A stretch of 64,000 bases of DNA from Paraburkholderia lycopersici (GCF_900096975.1 NZ_FMYQ01000029.1:1-64000), one strand, 5' to 3'; shown: positions 22,969 to 33,893, numbered from the stretch's first letter. A program made the numbers and translations. Notes: generated by a model not told the origin, from the sequence alone.

Positions 22969-23015
22969 ACACAACATATGGTGTGAAGCCTTGTTTCGGG
23001 TACAAAGTATAGTGG
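22969..23015 (-). promoter_or_regulatory. Candidate NrdR operator (two NrdR boxes) upstream of nrdA
   Basis: Box 1, ACACAACATATGGTGT (22969-22984), matches the published NrdR box shape closely and is nearly palindromic. Box 2, at 23000-23015 (GTACAAAGTATAGTGG), is weaker but its centre is exactly 31 bases from box 1, about three helical turns, the spacing typical of NrdR box pairs. It lies about 320 bases upstream of nrdA, so it is probably the repressor site for the nrdA(B) promoter. Consensus recalled from the NrdR literature, not searched. Confidence 0.7.
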
Positions 23016-23207
23016 AAGATATGAGGCGATCCAATGGCTTTTTTCACTGGTCCCATCTTGACAAGACCACAAGCCAAGCCGCGCGGGCGTTGCCGCCGGA
23101 TGCATCTTCGAATGGTCTGCGAGGAGAGCGGTAACGCGCCGCGTTCGCATGCGCGGCATGCTTATTTCTTGTGCAGATTGCGAGGCGCCAGCTTCAGTTC
23201 GAGCGCT

Positions 23208-23846
23208 TCATGAAGTCGCGCCCTGCGCGTCGCATCCCTGGATATAGGGGAAGCTGGCCGCGCCAAGCCGGGTATCGCGTTGCAAGCGCGCCCAGTCGAA
23301 ATGCGGACCGGGATCGGTCTTGCGCCCCGGCGCGATGTCCGAGTGGCCCGCCAGCGCCTCGATCGGATAACGCGCGACGAGCGCCTTCACGAGCGCCGCG
23401 AGCGTGGCGTACTGCGCCGCCTCGAAGGCCGTCGTGTCGCTGCCTTCGAGCTCGATGCCGACCGCGAAATCATTGCAGCGCTCGCGCCCGAAGAAACTCG
23501 ACGCGCCCGCGTGCCAGGCGCGCTCGTCGCACGAGACGAACTGCTCTAGCGCGCCATCGCGATGGATGACGAAGTGCGCCGAAACGCGCACGCCACGCAG
23601 ATGCGCATCGAAATACGGATGCGCGTCGCAGTCGAGGCGGTTGAGGAAGAGATCGGCGATCTCCGGGCCGCCGAACACATTGGGCGGCAGGCTGATGTTG
23701 TGGATGACGATCAGCGTCGGCACGGCGCCTTGCGGGCGTGCCTCGAAGTTCGGCGACGGCAGGCGGCGCGCGCCGGGCACCCAGCCCTGCGCATCGACCT
23801 CGTATGCAGGCATGCGCGGCAGTGGCGGCGATGCAGCGATGCTCAT
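23208..23846 (-). CDS. ampD: 1,6-anhydro-N-acetylmuramyl-L-alanine amidase AmpD
   Basis: A 212-residue zinc amidase of the N-acetylmuramoyl-L-alanine amidase (Amidase_2) family that recycles anhydro-muropeptides in the cytoplasm and influences ampC-type induction. Zinc ligands are in TLIVIHNISLPP, FVIHRDG-WHAGAS and the C-terminal LAGHSDIAPGRKTDPGPHFDW. ATG 23846 gives a normal start (MSIAASPPLPRMPAYEVD) and overlaps the TGA of the upstream PP0621-like gene (ATGA), implying translational coupling. Confidence 0.95.
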   Translation of the reverse strand: MSIAASPPLPRMPAYEVDAQGWVPGARRLPSPNFEARPQGAVPTLIVIHNISLPPNVFGGPEIADLFLNRLDCDAHPYFDAHLRGVRVSAHFVIHRDGALEQFVSCDERAWHAGASSFFGRERCNDFAVGIELEGSDTTAFEAAQYATLAALVKALVARYPIEALAGHSDIAPGRKTDPGPHFDWARLQRDTRLGAASFPYIQGCDAQGATS

Positions 23847-24133
23847 CGTGCGGGACGATCCTGGGTTGTCGTGCGCGCGTCGTAGGCGCGCGCGTGCTCG
23901 GCGCTGCAGAACGAGCGCGCGCCCACGGTCACCGACTCGCTGCGCGGCGCATGCACGCCGCACTCCGCGCAGCGGACCATGGGCTCGGGCAACGCGCCCT
24001 TGTTCGCGTTCGCGCGCGCGGCGCCCTGCCCCGGCTGGACGCCGGGACGCGACTGCGGCTGCGCCCGGCGCAGCGCCTTGACGAACCACTGCCCGACCAC
24101 GAACAGCAGGACGAGGAGAAGAATCTGTCTCAT
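23843..24133 (-). CDS. PP0621-family small membrane protein with C-terminal zinc-binding motif
   Basis: A 96-residue protein. MRQILLLVLLFVVGQWFVKALRR forms one N-terminal membrane helix. A Pro/Gln/Ala linker follows. The end holds MVRCAECGVHAPRSESV then FCSAEHARAYD, a probable zinc-ribbon with CxxC and C-x3-H. The combination matches the PP0621 family, of unknown function. It overlaps ampD by four bases. An in-frame upstream start (24199) adds residues not fitting the membrane N-terminus. Confidence 0.82.
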   Translation of the reverse strand: MRQILLLVLLFVVGQWFVKALRRAQPQSRPGVQPGQGAARANANKGALPEPMVRCAECGVHAPRSESVTVGARSFCSAEHARAYDARTTTQDRPAR

Positions 24134-24146
24134 CGGAATACGTTTC

Positions 24147-25076
24147 TCAAACCACAGGGCGGTGCAGCAACACCTCGAAGACGAAACGGCTGCCCACATA
24201 AGCGAACAACAGCGCGACGAACGACGCGATCACCCAGCGCAGCGCGGCGCGCCCGCGCCAGCCCGAAATCTTGCGCGCGGTGAGCAGGGCGCCGAACATC
24301 AGCCACGACAGGAGCGCGAAGACTGTCTTGTGATCGAGCGAGAGCGGCCGGTCGATCAGTTGCTCGCTGAACACGATGCCCGAGGCGAGCGTGGCGGTGA
24401 GCAGCACGAAACCCGCGCCGATGAGACGGAACAGCAGCTTTTCCATCGTGAGCAGCGGCGGCAGCGTTTCGATCCAGTTCGAGAGCCAGCCGCCGCCACG
24501 ATGGTTCGCGTTGCGCTGGAAGCCGGCGCCCTTCAGCGCGTGCAGACGCCGCTCGACGGCGAGCATCAGCACCGCATGCAACGCGGCGATCGCGAAAAGC
24601 CCGTAGGCGATGTTCGCGATGACGAAGTGCAGCTTGAACATCGGCGCGGCCGCATAAGGCAGCACGCGCACGCCGCCGAACACGAGCGGCAGGATCGACG
24701 CGACCGTGGCCAGCGGCAGCAGCAAAAGACGCAGGCCGTCGAGCGCGAAAAAAAAGCTTTCGATCCAGTAGATGCCTGCGCCGAGCCAGAACATGGCCGA
24801 CAACGCAAACGCGAAGCCGAACACCATTTCGCTGGCGGGGAAGATCGTCATGTGCAGCAGCACGCCGTGCGCCGCGAGCGCGACGAAGAGCAGCGCCCGG
24901 GAAAGCGGGCCGAACGTCCGCGTGCGCAGGGCATCGCCGCCCGCGCCGACCGTCACCGGAACGGGCGGCACGCTGCCGAGCAGCGGCTCGGTGCCCGCGC
25001 GACGCAGCGCGCGCCAGTCGGCGGCGCACAGACCGCCGTACAGGAGCGCGGTGAGGGCATACAGTACAATATCCAT
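24147..25076 (-). CDS. Cytochrome c assembly (CcsA/YpjD-like) inner membrane protein
   Basis: A 309-residue integral membrane protein with about eight transmembrane helices. A central region (ALSAMFWLGAGIYWIESFFF, then VIANIAYGLFAIAALHAVLML, then VFALLSWLMFGALLTA) fits the CcmC/CcsA/HemX family (cytochrome c assembly or heme-handling). It begins MDIVLYALTALLYGGLCAADW. In Burkholderia and relatives this gene lies divergent to ffh, as E. coli ypjD does, which supports the YpjD assignment. 106 bases separate it from ffh. Confidence 0.88.
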   Translation of the reverse strand: MDIVLYALTALLYGGLCAADWRALRRAGTEPLLGSVPPVPVTVGAGGDALRTRTFGPLSRALLFVALAAHGVLLHMTIFPASEMVFGFAFALSAMFWLGAGIYWIESFFFALDGLRLLLLPLATVASILPLVFGGVRVLPYAAAPMFKLHFVIANIAYGLFAIAALHAVLMLAVERRLHALKGAGFQRNANHRGGGWLSNWIETLPPLLTMEKLLFRLIGAGFVLLTATLASGIVFSEQLIDRPLSLDHKTVFALLSWLMFGALLTARKISGWRGRAALRWVIASFVALLFAYVGSRFVFEVLLHRPVV

Positions 25077-25181
25077 GTTCGAAGTTTACTATAGGCCCCC
25101 TGGCCGCGCGGGATCGCGACGAAACGCGGCGCTTTCCCGTTTCGCGCGCGCGGGCCGGGCCGCACTGCTCACCGCCTCCCC

Positions 25182-26549
25182 ATGCTCGACAATCTCACTC
25201 AACGGATGGCGCGCGTCGTCAAGACGCTGCGCGGCGAAGCCCGGCTGACCGAAGCCAATACGCAGGAAATGCTGCGCGAGGTGCGTCTCGCGCTGCTCGA
25301 AGCGGACGTGGCGCTGCCCGTCGTGCGCGAATTCATCGCCAAGGTGAAGGAAAAAGCGCTCGGCGAGGAGGTGATCGGCAGTCTTTCGCCTGGCCAGGCG
25401 CTCGTCGGCGTGGTGCAGCGCGAGCTGACCGCCGTGATCGGCGGCGACTACGAAGGCAAGGCCGCCGAACTCGATCTCGCCGTCACGCCGCCCGCGGTCA
25501 TCCTGATGGCGGGCCTGCAGGGCGCCGGCAAGACCACCACGGTCGGCAAGCTCGCCAAGCTCCTGCGCGAGAAGTACAAGAAGAAGGTCCTCACCGTTTC
25601 CTGCGACGTCTACCGCCCTGCCGCCATCGCGCAGCTCAAGACGGTGACGGAGCAGGTCGGCGCCGACTTCTTCCCCTCGCAGCCGGACCAGAAGCCCGTC
25701 GACATCGCCAACGCGGCGGTGGACTGGGCCAAGCGCCACTACCACGACGTGCTGATCGTCGACACGGCCGGCCGCCTCGGCATCGACGAGGCGATGATGA
25801 ACGAGATCGCCGCGCTCCACGCGGCGCTCAAGCCGGCGGAAACGCTGTTCGTGGTCGACGCGATGCTCGGCCAGGACGCGGTCAACACCGCCAAGGCGTT
25901 CAACGACGCCCTGCCGCTCACCGGCGTCGTGCTCACCAAGCTCGACGGCGACTCGCGCGGCGGCGCGGCGCTTTCCGTGCGCCACATCACGGGCAAGCCG
26001 ATCAAGTTCGTCGGCGTCGCGGAAAAGCTCGACGGCCTCGAAGTCTTTCACCCGGACCGCATGGCGAACCGGATCCTCGGCATGGGCGACATACTCGCGC
26101 TCGTCGAGGAAGCGCAGCGCGGCGTGGACGTCCAGGCCGCGCAAAAGCTCGCCGACAAGGTCAAGAAAGGCGGCGACTTCGACCTCAACGACTTCCGCGC
26201 GCAGCTCTCGCAGATGAAGAAGATGGGCGGCCTTTCCACGCTCATGGACAAGCTGCCTGCGCAGTTCCAGCAGGCCGCGGCGGGCGCCGACATGAGCCAG
26301 GCCGAGAAGCAGATGCGCCGCATGGAAGGCATCATCAACTCGATGACGCCCGAAGAGCGCGCCAAGCCCGATCTCATCAAGGCCACGCGCAAGCGCCGCA
26401 TTGCGGCTGGCGCGGGCGTGCAGGTTCAGGAAGTGAATCGCATGCTCAACCAGTACGACCAGATGCGCACCATGATGAAGAAACTGAAGGGTGGCAACCT
26501 GCAGAAGATGATGCGCGGCATGAAGGGCATGTTGCCGGGCATGCGCTGA
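25182..26549 (+). CDS. ffh: Signal recognition particle GTPase Ffh
   Basis: A 455-residue SRP54-type GTPase that targets inner-membrane proteins with 4.5S RNA. The N domain (LTQRMARVVKTLRGEARLTEANTQEML) precedes the G domain with GLQGAGKTTTVGKLAKLL (P-loop), VDTAGRLGIDEAMM, and TKLDGDSRGGAAL. The Met-rich M domain closes the protein (MKKMGGLSTLMDKLP, MRRMEGIINSM, MMKKLKGGNLQKMMRGMKGMLPGMR). Divergent from the ypjD-like gene, as in other proteobacteria. Confidence 0.98.
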   Translation: MLDNLTQRMARVVKTLRGEARLTEANTQEMLREVRLALLEADVALPVVREFIAKVKEKALGEEVIGSLSPGQALVGVVQRELTAVIGGDYEGKAAELDLAVTPPAVILMAGLQGAGKTTTVGKLAKLLREKYKKKVLTVSCDVYRPAAIAQLKTVTEQVGADFFPSQPDQKPVDIANAAVDWAKRHYHDVLIVDTAGRLGIDEAMMNEIAALHAALKPAETLFVVDAMLGQDAVNTAKAFNDALPLTGVVLTKLDGDSRGGAALSVRHITGKPIKFVGVAEKLDGLEVFHPDRMANRILGMGDILALVEEAQRGVDVQAAQKLADKVKKGGDFDLNDFRAQLSQMKKMGGLSTLMDKLPAQFQQAAAGADMSQAEKQMRRMEGIINSMTPEERAKPDLIKATRKRRIAAGAGVQVQEVNRMLNQYDQMRTMMKKLKGGNLQKMMRGMKGMLPGMR

Positions 26550-26709
26550 TCTTTCGATTTTGCGGGGCGCGAGCGCGTCGCATCGGGCGCGCCCGGCCCG
26601 CAACCGACGGGGCGCGCGAGCTGGACTGGAATGCGCGGGTTTATGCTGTAGCGCGCGCCGCCGTTATTTTCCACACTTCAATAGCTACAGCCACCTTCCC
26701 GCCAGAGTC

Positions 26710-27261
26710 ATGAATCGCGAAGAAGCCCTGCACATTTTCCGCCACTCCGAAGAAATCGTTTCGGAAGGCGACGTCAATGCGTCGATCGGCCGGATGGCCG
26801 AATCCATCCGCGCCGAGATCAGCGAGGACTTCCCGCTCGTGCTGTCGGTGATGGGCGGCGCCGCCGTGTTCACCGGCATGCTGCTGCCGCATCTCGACTT
26901 CCCGCTCGAGTTCGACTACATCCACCTCACGCGCTACCGCAACGCCATCAAGGGCAGCGCCGAGATGCAGTGGCGCGTGGCGCCGCGCGAGTCGGTGAAG
27001 GACCGCGTCGTGCTCGTGCTCGACGACATCCTCGACGAAGGCGAAACCATGGCCGCGATTCGCGACCGCATCATGGAAATGGGCGCGAAGCGTTTCCTCT
27101 CGGCCGTGCTGTGCGAGAAAATTCTGCAGAAGGCCAAGCCGCTGCATCCCGACTACTGCGGCTTTTCGGTGCCGGACCGCTATGTGTTCGGCTGCGGCAT
27201 GGACGCGAAGGGTTACTGGCGCAATCTGCCGACCATCCGCGCGCTGACCGAAGGCGCCTGA
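26710..27261 (+). CDS. hpt: Hypoxanthine-guanine phosphoribosyltransferase
   Basis: A 183-residue purine phosphoribosyltransferase of the salvage pathway. The PRPP loop is VLVLDDILDEGETMAAI, and the substrate loop region FDYIHLTRYRN lies upstream. The family start MNREEALHIFRHSEEIVSEGDV and ending YWRNLPTIRAL agree with the Burkholderia hpt-type protein. ATG 26710 is preferred to an upstream in-frame start at 26560, which would add a poorly conserved leader. A bidirectional terminator follows. Confidence 0.88.
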   Translation: MNREEALHIFRHSEEIVSEGDVNASIGRMAESIRAEISEDFPLVLSVMGGAAVFTGMLLPHLDFPLEFDYIHLTRYRNAIKGSAEMQWRVAPRESVKDRVVLVLDDILDEGETMAAIRDRIMEMGAKRFLSAVLCEKILQKAKPLHPDYCGFSVPDRYVFGCGMDAKGYWRNLPTIRALTEGA

Positions 27262-27300
27262 AGCTTCGTTCGCTTCCTCCACGACCGGCCACGCATCATG

Positions 27301-27329
27301 AAAAAAGCAGCCCGCGGGCTGCTTTTTTT
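27301..27329. terminator. Bidirectional terminator between hpt and marC
   Basis: AAAAAAGCAGCCCG/CGGGCTGCTTTTTTT: a perfect stem with A-run on one side and T-run on the other, between convergent genes. Confidence 0.88.
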
Positions 27330-27356
27330 GCCATCGACGCACCTGCCGTGCGCGCC

Positions 27357-27956
27357 TCAAAGGTGATGCACGAAGGTACGGATCCCCGCGAGTATCATCT
27401 CCACCGAAATCGCCACGAGCACGAGGCCCATCAGCCGCTCGAAGGCCGTCACCACGCGCTCGCCCAGCCACTGCTGGATGCGTTCGGCCATCACCAGCAC
27501 GATTGCGCAGATCAACATCGTCACGACAAGCGCTGCGATCCATTCATAGAGTTTGCCCGGCGCCTGCGACGTGAGCAGCATGACGGTGGCGAGCGCCGAA
27601 GGCCCCGCGAGCGCAGGAATGGCGAGCGGCACGATGAGCGGCTCGCCGCCCTTGTCGGCGCCGCCGAACGGGCCGCCCGGATGCGGAAAGATCATTCGCA
27701 GCGCGATGAGAAACAGCACGATGCCGCCGCCGATGCGCAGCGACGTATCGGTGAGCCCCATCATGCGCAGAAAGCCGTTGCCGGCGACCATGAAGATGAG
27801 CAGGATCACGAAGGCGATCGCGACCTCGCGCAGGATCACGATCGCGCGGCGCTGCTGGGCAACGCCGCGCAGGCAGGTGATGAAAAGCGGGATGTTGCCG
27901 AGCGGGTCGGTGATGAGGAGCAGCAGGATCGTAGCGGACAGAAAGCTGTACTCCAC
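27357..27956 (-). CDS. MarC-family integral membrane protein
   Basis: A 199-residue protein with six predicted membrane helices. LLLLITDPLGNIPLFI near the start, IGGGIVLFLIALRMIFP and PLAIPALAGPSALATVMLL (pore-like repeats with Pro/Gly) are typical of MarC. Transport function is not established in the family. The start is GTG at 27956. A tandem 13-base repeat lies just upstream. The gene is 67 bases downstream of proS on the same strand. Confidence 0.9.
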   Translation of the reverse strand: MEYSFLSATILLLLITDPLGNIPLFITCLRGVAQQRRAIVILREVAIAFVILLIFMVAGNGFLRMMGLTDTSLRIGGGIVLFLIALRMIFPHPGGPFGGADKGGEPLIVPLAIPALAGPSALATVMLLTSQAPGKLYEWIAALVVTMLICAIVLVMAERIQQWLGERVVTAFERLMGLVLVAISVEMILAGIRTFVHHL

Positions 27957-28022
27957 GCTCGCAGCGCTCCTTTAACCGAGGTTACCGAATGAGGTTACCG
28001 AAATCGACCGGCCAATCGCGCG

Positions 28023-29759
<1,737 letters not shown>

Positions 29760-30011
29760 TCAAATTATCCAAAAGCGGCGGCCCGGTGCAGACCGCCCGA
29801 AGAGGTGACCAACGGAGGAGTTCACGAACCCGCCATTATGACAACGCGCCGTGCGCCGCGCCGATGACGTTCGCCGGATTCGAAGCCGATCGCGCCCCGA
29901 ACGCCGTTTGCGCGGCCGCGGCCATTCGGTTCAACTTTCCGGCCGCCGGGTGCGTGAGGACCGTTATCTGTTTATAATCAAAGCAATTTTAAAGGATTCG
30001 AAGGTGGTTGT

Positions 30012-30671
30012 ATGCTGGATCGTGAGGGGTTTCGCCCGAACGTCGGCATCATCCTCTTGAACGCGCGAAACGAGGTGTTTTGGGGCAAACGGGTTCGCGA
30101 ACATTCCTGGCAGTTTCCGCAAGGGGGCATCAAGTATGGTGAGACCCCCATGCAGGCAATGTATCGGGAGTTGCACGAAGAAACCGGTCTGCATCCGGAG
30201 CACGTCAAAATCGTCGGTCGCACACGCGACTGGTTGCGTTATGAGGTGCCGGACAAGTTCATCAAGCGCGAAGTGCGCGGCCATTATCGCGGTCAGAAAC
30301 AGATCTGGTTTCTGCTGCGCATGGTCGGGCGCGACTGCGATATCTGCCTGCGTGCAACAGAGCATCCCGAGTTCGATGCGTGGCGCTGGAACGAATACTG
30401 GGTGCCGCTCGAAGCGGTCATCGAGTTCAAGCGCGACGTCTATCAACTCGCGCTAACCGAGCTCTCGCGCTTCCTGCGCCGGCCCACGCCGCGCCAGGAG
30501 CGCTTTGGCGTGCAGCCGCACGAGGTGCGCTATCCACGCATCGTGACGTCGGCGCACGCCGACGCGGTGCTGGCCGAGCCTCACCCGGGGCGGGCCGCAA
30601 CGAACGACGACTGCGCTTGCCCGCAGAGTATCATCGAGCCTGCGCAGGACGAGCAGGACCAAGGGGCTTGA
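30012..30671 (+). CDS. rppH: RNA pyrophosphohydrolase
   Basis: A 219-residue Nudix hydrolase that removes 5' pyrophosphate from mRNA and so triggers decay. The start MLDREGFRPNVGIILLNARNEVFWGKR and the Nudix box GGIKYGETPMQAMYRELHEETGL are diagnostic. The body to about residue 160 matches RppH; a C-terminal extension of about 50 residues (after RFLRRPTPRQERFG) is longer than in E. coli and looks disordered. Divergent from proS. Confidence 0.96.
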   Translation: MLDREGFRPNVGIILLNARNEVFWGKRVREHSWQFPQGGIKYGETPMQAMYRELHEETGLHPEHVKIVGRTRDWLRYEVPDKFIKREVRGHYRGQKQIWFLLRMVGRDCDICLRATEHPEFDAWRWNEYWVPLEAVIEFKRDVYQLALTELSRFLRRPTPRQERFGVQPHEVRYPRIVTSAHADAVLAEPHPGRAATNDDCACPQSIIEPAQDEQDQGA

Positions 30672-30788
30672 GCCAACGCAAAGAACGCCCGAACCGGTGA
30701 GGCCGGCGCCACGCGCGCCAGGCCTCGCGGTTCGCATTCGTGGCGCTGCACGTTCGTGACCAGCGCCGGTGCTTCGAGGAAAACCAAT

Positions 30789-31358
30789 TTGAAACGATTT
30801 GCTCTTGCTGCGGTTTGCACCGCAGGCGGCGTGCTGTTTTTGGCGGGACTGGCGGGATGCTCCAGTTCCGGCCCCACCAACAAGGACGACAGCGCGTTCG
30901 TCTATCTGCTGGACCGCAAAGGTGTCTGGCAGGAGAACAAGCTCGAAGGCTTGCCGCCGTTGCCACAGGTGGGGGCGACCCTGCTCCCGTTCGACGTCTC
31001 GAACAATTCGCCGCTGAAGTTCGCCATCGATCCTGCTTCGCTCATGGTCGGCACTGACGGCGTCGTGCGTTACACCGTCGTCATCACGAGCCCGACGGGT
31101 GCGCGCAACGTGAACTACGAAGGCATTCGCTGCGACACCTACGAATGGCGTCTCTACGCGAGCCTCGACGCCGATCACAACGGCTGGGACCAGACCGTCG
31201 CGAACAACTGGTCGCGCATCGAGAACGGCACGCTCAACGCGTACCACTCGAGGCTTTATCAGGACTACTTCTGCGCGAACAAGATGCCGGTCGCGAAGGT
31301 GCCGACGATCGTCGAGAACCTGCGCTACGGCCGCACGCAGTCGTCGCTGGTGCGTTAA
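30789..31358 (+). CDS. CNP1-like family lipoprotein
   Basis: A 189-residue predicted lipoprotein. Starting at TTG 30789 (GAGGA eight bases upstream), the signal peptide MKRFALAAVCTAGGVLFLAGLAGCSSSG ends in a lipobox LAGC. A GTG start at 30756 would put ten extra residues before the signal peptide, so TTG is preferred. The mature part has ARNVNYEGIRCDTYEWRLYA and LYQDYFCANKMPV, fitting the CNP1-like (cryptic neisserial protein 1) family of beta-proteobacteria. Function unknown. It follows rppH in Burkholderia. Confidence 0.85.
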   Translation: MKRFALAAVCTAGGVLFLAGLAGCSSSGPTNKDDSAFVYLLDRKGVWQENKLEGLPPLPQVGATLLPFDVSNNSPLKFAIDPASLMVGTDGVVRYTVVITSPTGARNVNYEGIRCDTYEWRLYASLDADHNGWDQTVANNWSRIENGTLNAYHSRLYQDYFCANKMPVAKVPTIVENLRYGRTQSSLVR

Positions 31359-31385
31359 AACCGCCACGCCCTTCGCCTGTGCATG

Positions 31386-31425
31386 AAAAAAGCCGCTGCG
31401 GCCTTCGGGTCGCAGCGGCTTTTTT
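31386..31425. terminator. Bidirectional terminator between CNP1-like gene and proB
   Basis: AAAAAAGCCGCTGCG, ten-base loop, CGCAGCGGCTTTTTT between convergent genes; works for both strands. Confidence 0.88.
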
Positions 31426-31445
31426 AGCTTCGTAATTCGCAACGA

Positions 31446-32564
31446 TCAAATGAGCACGAGATTGTCGCGGTGAATCAGTTCCGGCTCGAGCATATAGCCG
31501 AGAATGCCCTCGATCTCGCCGCTCGGATGCCGATGGATCAGCTTCGTTTCGGCGCTGCTGTAGTTCGTGAGGCCGCGCGCCACTTCCACGCCTTCGCCAT
31601 TCACGCACGCGATCACCTCGCCACGCGCGAACGCGCCCTGCACGCCGACCACGCCAATCGGCAGCAGGCTCTTGCCGTCCGCGGTGAGCTTCTGCACGGC
31701 GCCGTCGTCGATCACGACGTGGCCGCGCACCTGCAGGTGATCCGCCATCCACTGCTTGCGCGCCGCCATGCGCGCCGTACGCGCGATGAGCTGCGTGCCG
31801 ATCTCCTCGCCTGCGGCAAGCCGCACGAGCACGTCCGCCTCGCGGCCGCTCGCGATCACCGTGTTCGCGCCGCTGTGCGCGGCGCGCTTGGCCGCGAGGA
31901 TCTTGGTAAGCATGCCGCCCCGGCCGATGCTCGAGCCCGCGCCGCCAGCCATCGCCTCGAGTTCCGGTTTGCCGGCGTCGGCTTCGCGCACGAGCGTTGC
32001 GCCGGGATCCTTGCGCGGGTCGGCGGTATAGAGCCCGCTCTGGTCGGTGAGGATGATGAGCGCATCGCCTTCGATCAGGTTCGCGACGAGCGCGCCAAGC
32101 GTGTCGTTGTCGCCGAACTTGATTTCGTCGGTGACAACGGTGTCGTTCTCGTTGATGATCGGCACGACACCGAGGCGCAGCAGCGTGAGCAGCGCGGAGC
32201 GCGCATTGAGATAGCGTTCGCGGTCAGCCAGATCGGCGTGCGTGAGGAGAATTTGCGCGGTGCGAATGCCATGCTCGGCGAAGCGGCTTTCATACACCTG
32301 CGCGAGCCCCATCTGCCCGACCGCCGCGGCCGCCTGAAGCTCGTCGATCTCGCGCGGGCGCTTCGTCCAGCCAAGCCGCTGCATGCCTTCGGCGATCGCA
32401 CCCGAACTCACCAGCACGACCTCTTTACCTTGCGCACGCAGCGCCGCGATCTGCGCGGCCCAGCGGCCGATTGCCGCATGATCGAGCCCGCGGCCGTCGT
32501 TGGTGACGAGGCTCGAACCGACTTTCACTACCAGACGCCGCGAATCGGCGATGACGGAACGCAT
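31446..32564 (-). CDS. proB: Glutamate 5-kinase
   Basis: A 372-residue first enzyme of proline biosynthesis. The amino acid kinase domain begins SRRLVVKVGSSLVTNDGRG, contains VLVSSGAIAEGMQRLGW, INENDTVV and FGDNDTLGALVANLI, and SSIGRGGMLTKILAAKRA. A C-terminal PUA domain follows (about residue 280, RGHVVIDDGAVQKLTADGKSLLPIGV). The start is ATG 32564; the open frame extends 87 bases upstream without similarity. It is the last gene of the rplU-rpmA-obgE-proB cluster. Confidence 0.97.
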   Translation of the reverse strand: MRSVIADSRRLVVKVGSSLVTNDGRGLDHAAIGRWAAQIAALRAQGKEVVLVSSGAIAEGMQRLGWTKRPREIDELQAAAAVGQMGLAQVYESRFAEHGIRTAQILLTHADLADRERYLNARSALLTLLRLGVVPIINENDTVVTDEIKFGDNDTLGALVANLIEGDALIILTDQSGLYTADPRKDPGATLVREADAGKPELEAMAGGAGSSIGRGGMLTKILAAKRAAHSGANTVIASGREADVLVRLAAGEEIGTQLIARTARMAARKQWMADHLQVRGHVVIDDGAVQKLTADGKSLLPIGVVGVQGAFARGEVIACVNGEGVEVARGLTNYSSAETKLIHRHPSGEIEGILGYMLEPELIHRDNLVLI

Positions 32565-32652
32565 GCTGCGCGGTCTCCCAAATCCAATGACTGATGACGC
32601 GTGAAGTTTCCTGGAGAGCCGACACGGCTCGCGCGCCGGCCAATGCGGCAAA

Positions 32653-33756
32653 TTATTCCTGCGATTGCGCGGCGCCGCCGCCCTGCTCGTCGCGGAAGCG
32701 CACGTCGGAGGCGAGGTCTTCGGCTTCGGCCGCGCGGCGCGCGTCCGAGTGCGCCGAGACGTAGTCGTACACCGCGTAACAGAGGTTCTCGCAGCCCTGC
32801 CCCGTGAGCGCTGAAATCTCGAAGACGGGACCGTCCCACTCGAAGCGCTTTACGAAGTCGGCAATGCGCGCGGCGCGTTCTTCTTCCGGCACCATGTCGA
32901 GCTTGTTCAGCACGAGCCAGCGCGGCTTCTCATAGAGCGTCTCGTCATACTTGCGCAACTCGCCGACGATCGCCTTCGCCTCCGCAACCGGGTCAACACT
33001 TTCGTCGAAGGGTGCGAGGTCGACCAGATGCAGCAGCAAGTTCGTGCGCTGCAGGTGACGCAGGAACTGGTGGCCGAGGCCGGCGCCCTCGGCTGCGCCT
33101 TCGATCAGGCCCGGAATATCGGCGATCACGAAGCTCTTGCTCGGTCCCACGCGCACGACGCCAAGATTCGGCGCGAGCGTCGTAAACGGGTAGTCGGCGA
33201 TCTTCGGCTTTGCATTCGAAACGGAAGCGATGAAAGTCGATTTGCCTGCATTCGGCATGCCGAGCAGCCCGACGTCGGCCAGCACCTTGAGTTCCAGCTT
33301 AAGCATGCGGCGCTCGCCGGGCTTGCCATCGGTCTTCTGGCGCGGCGCACGGTTTGTGGACGACTTGAAATGCAGATTGCCGAGACCGCCTGCGCCACCC
33401 TTTGCGACCATCACGCACTGCTCGTGCTCGGTAAGGTCGGCGATCAGCTCGCCCGTGTCGAGGTCGGTAATGACCGTGCCAACCGGCATGCGCAGCGTGA
33501 TATCGTCGCCGCCCTTGCCATAGCAGTCCGAGCCGCGGCCGTTCTCGCCATTGCGCGCCTGATGCTTCTTCGTGTAGCGGTAGTCGATGAGGGTGTTGAT
33601 GTTGCGGTCCGCGACCGCGTAGACGCTGCCGCCACGCCCGCCGTCACCGCCGTCCGGCCCGCCGAACGGGACGAACTTCTCGCGTCGCATCGACGCGCTG
33701 CCATCACCCCCATCGCCGGCGATGACTTCGATCTTCGCTTCGTCAATGAACTTCAT
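32653..33756 (-). CDS. obgE: Obg-family GTPase
   Basis: A 367-residue GTPase involved in 50S ribosome maturation and stress control. The glycine-rich OBG fold is at the start (MKFIDEAKIEVIAGDGGDGSASMRREK, with repeated GG turns), followed by the G domain: LLGMPNAGKSTFIASVSNAKPKIADYPFTT, IADIPGLIEGAAEGAGLGHQFLRH, and LNKLD. The C-terminal extension is acidic, ending FRDEQGGGAAQSQE. It follows rpmA on the same strand, the usual order. Confidence 0.98.
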   Translation of the reverse strand: MKFIDEAKIEVIAGDGGDGSASMRREKFVPFGGPDGGDGGRGGSVYAVADRNINTLIDYRYTKKHQARNGENGRGSDCYGKGGDDITLRMPVGTVITDLDTGELIADLTEHEQCVMVAKGGAGGLGNLHFKSSTNRAPRQKTDGKPGERRMLKLELKVLADVGLLGMPNAGKSTFIASVSNAKPKIADYPFTTLAPNLGVVRVGPSKSFVIADIPGLIEGAAEGAGLGHQFLRHLQRTNLLLHLVDLAPFDESVDPVAEAKAIVGELRKYDETLYEKPRWLVLNKLDMVPEEERAARIADFVKRFEWDGPVFEISALTGQGCENLCYAVYDYVSAHSDARRAAEAEDLASDVRFRDEQGGGAAQSQE

Positions 33757-33864
33757 GCGTTACTCCGTCCCGTGAATGTCGGTATTTTGCCCGCCGCAGC
33801 CGAAACTGGCCAACCTGGCCGAACGGCCAACGACGCCCGCAACCCTGAAAAGCCCTGGATAAAC

Positions 33865-33893
33865 AAAAGGCCCCGCAAACTTCGCGGGGCCTT
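33865..33893 (-). terminator. Terminator or attenuator between rpmA and obgE
   Basis: On the minus strand: AAGGCCCCGC, loop, GCGGGGCCTTTT. A good GC stem with four T, 30 bases after the rpmA stop and 109 bases before obgE, so it may terminate or partly attenuate the ribosomal-protein transcript. Confidence 0.7.
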
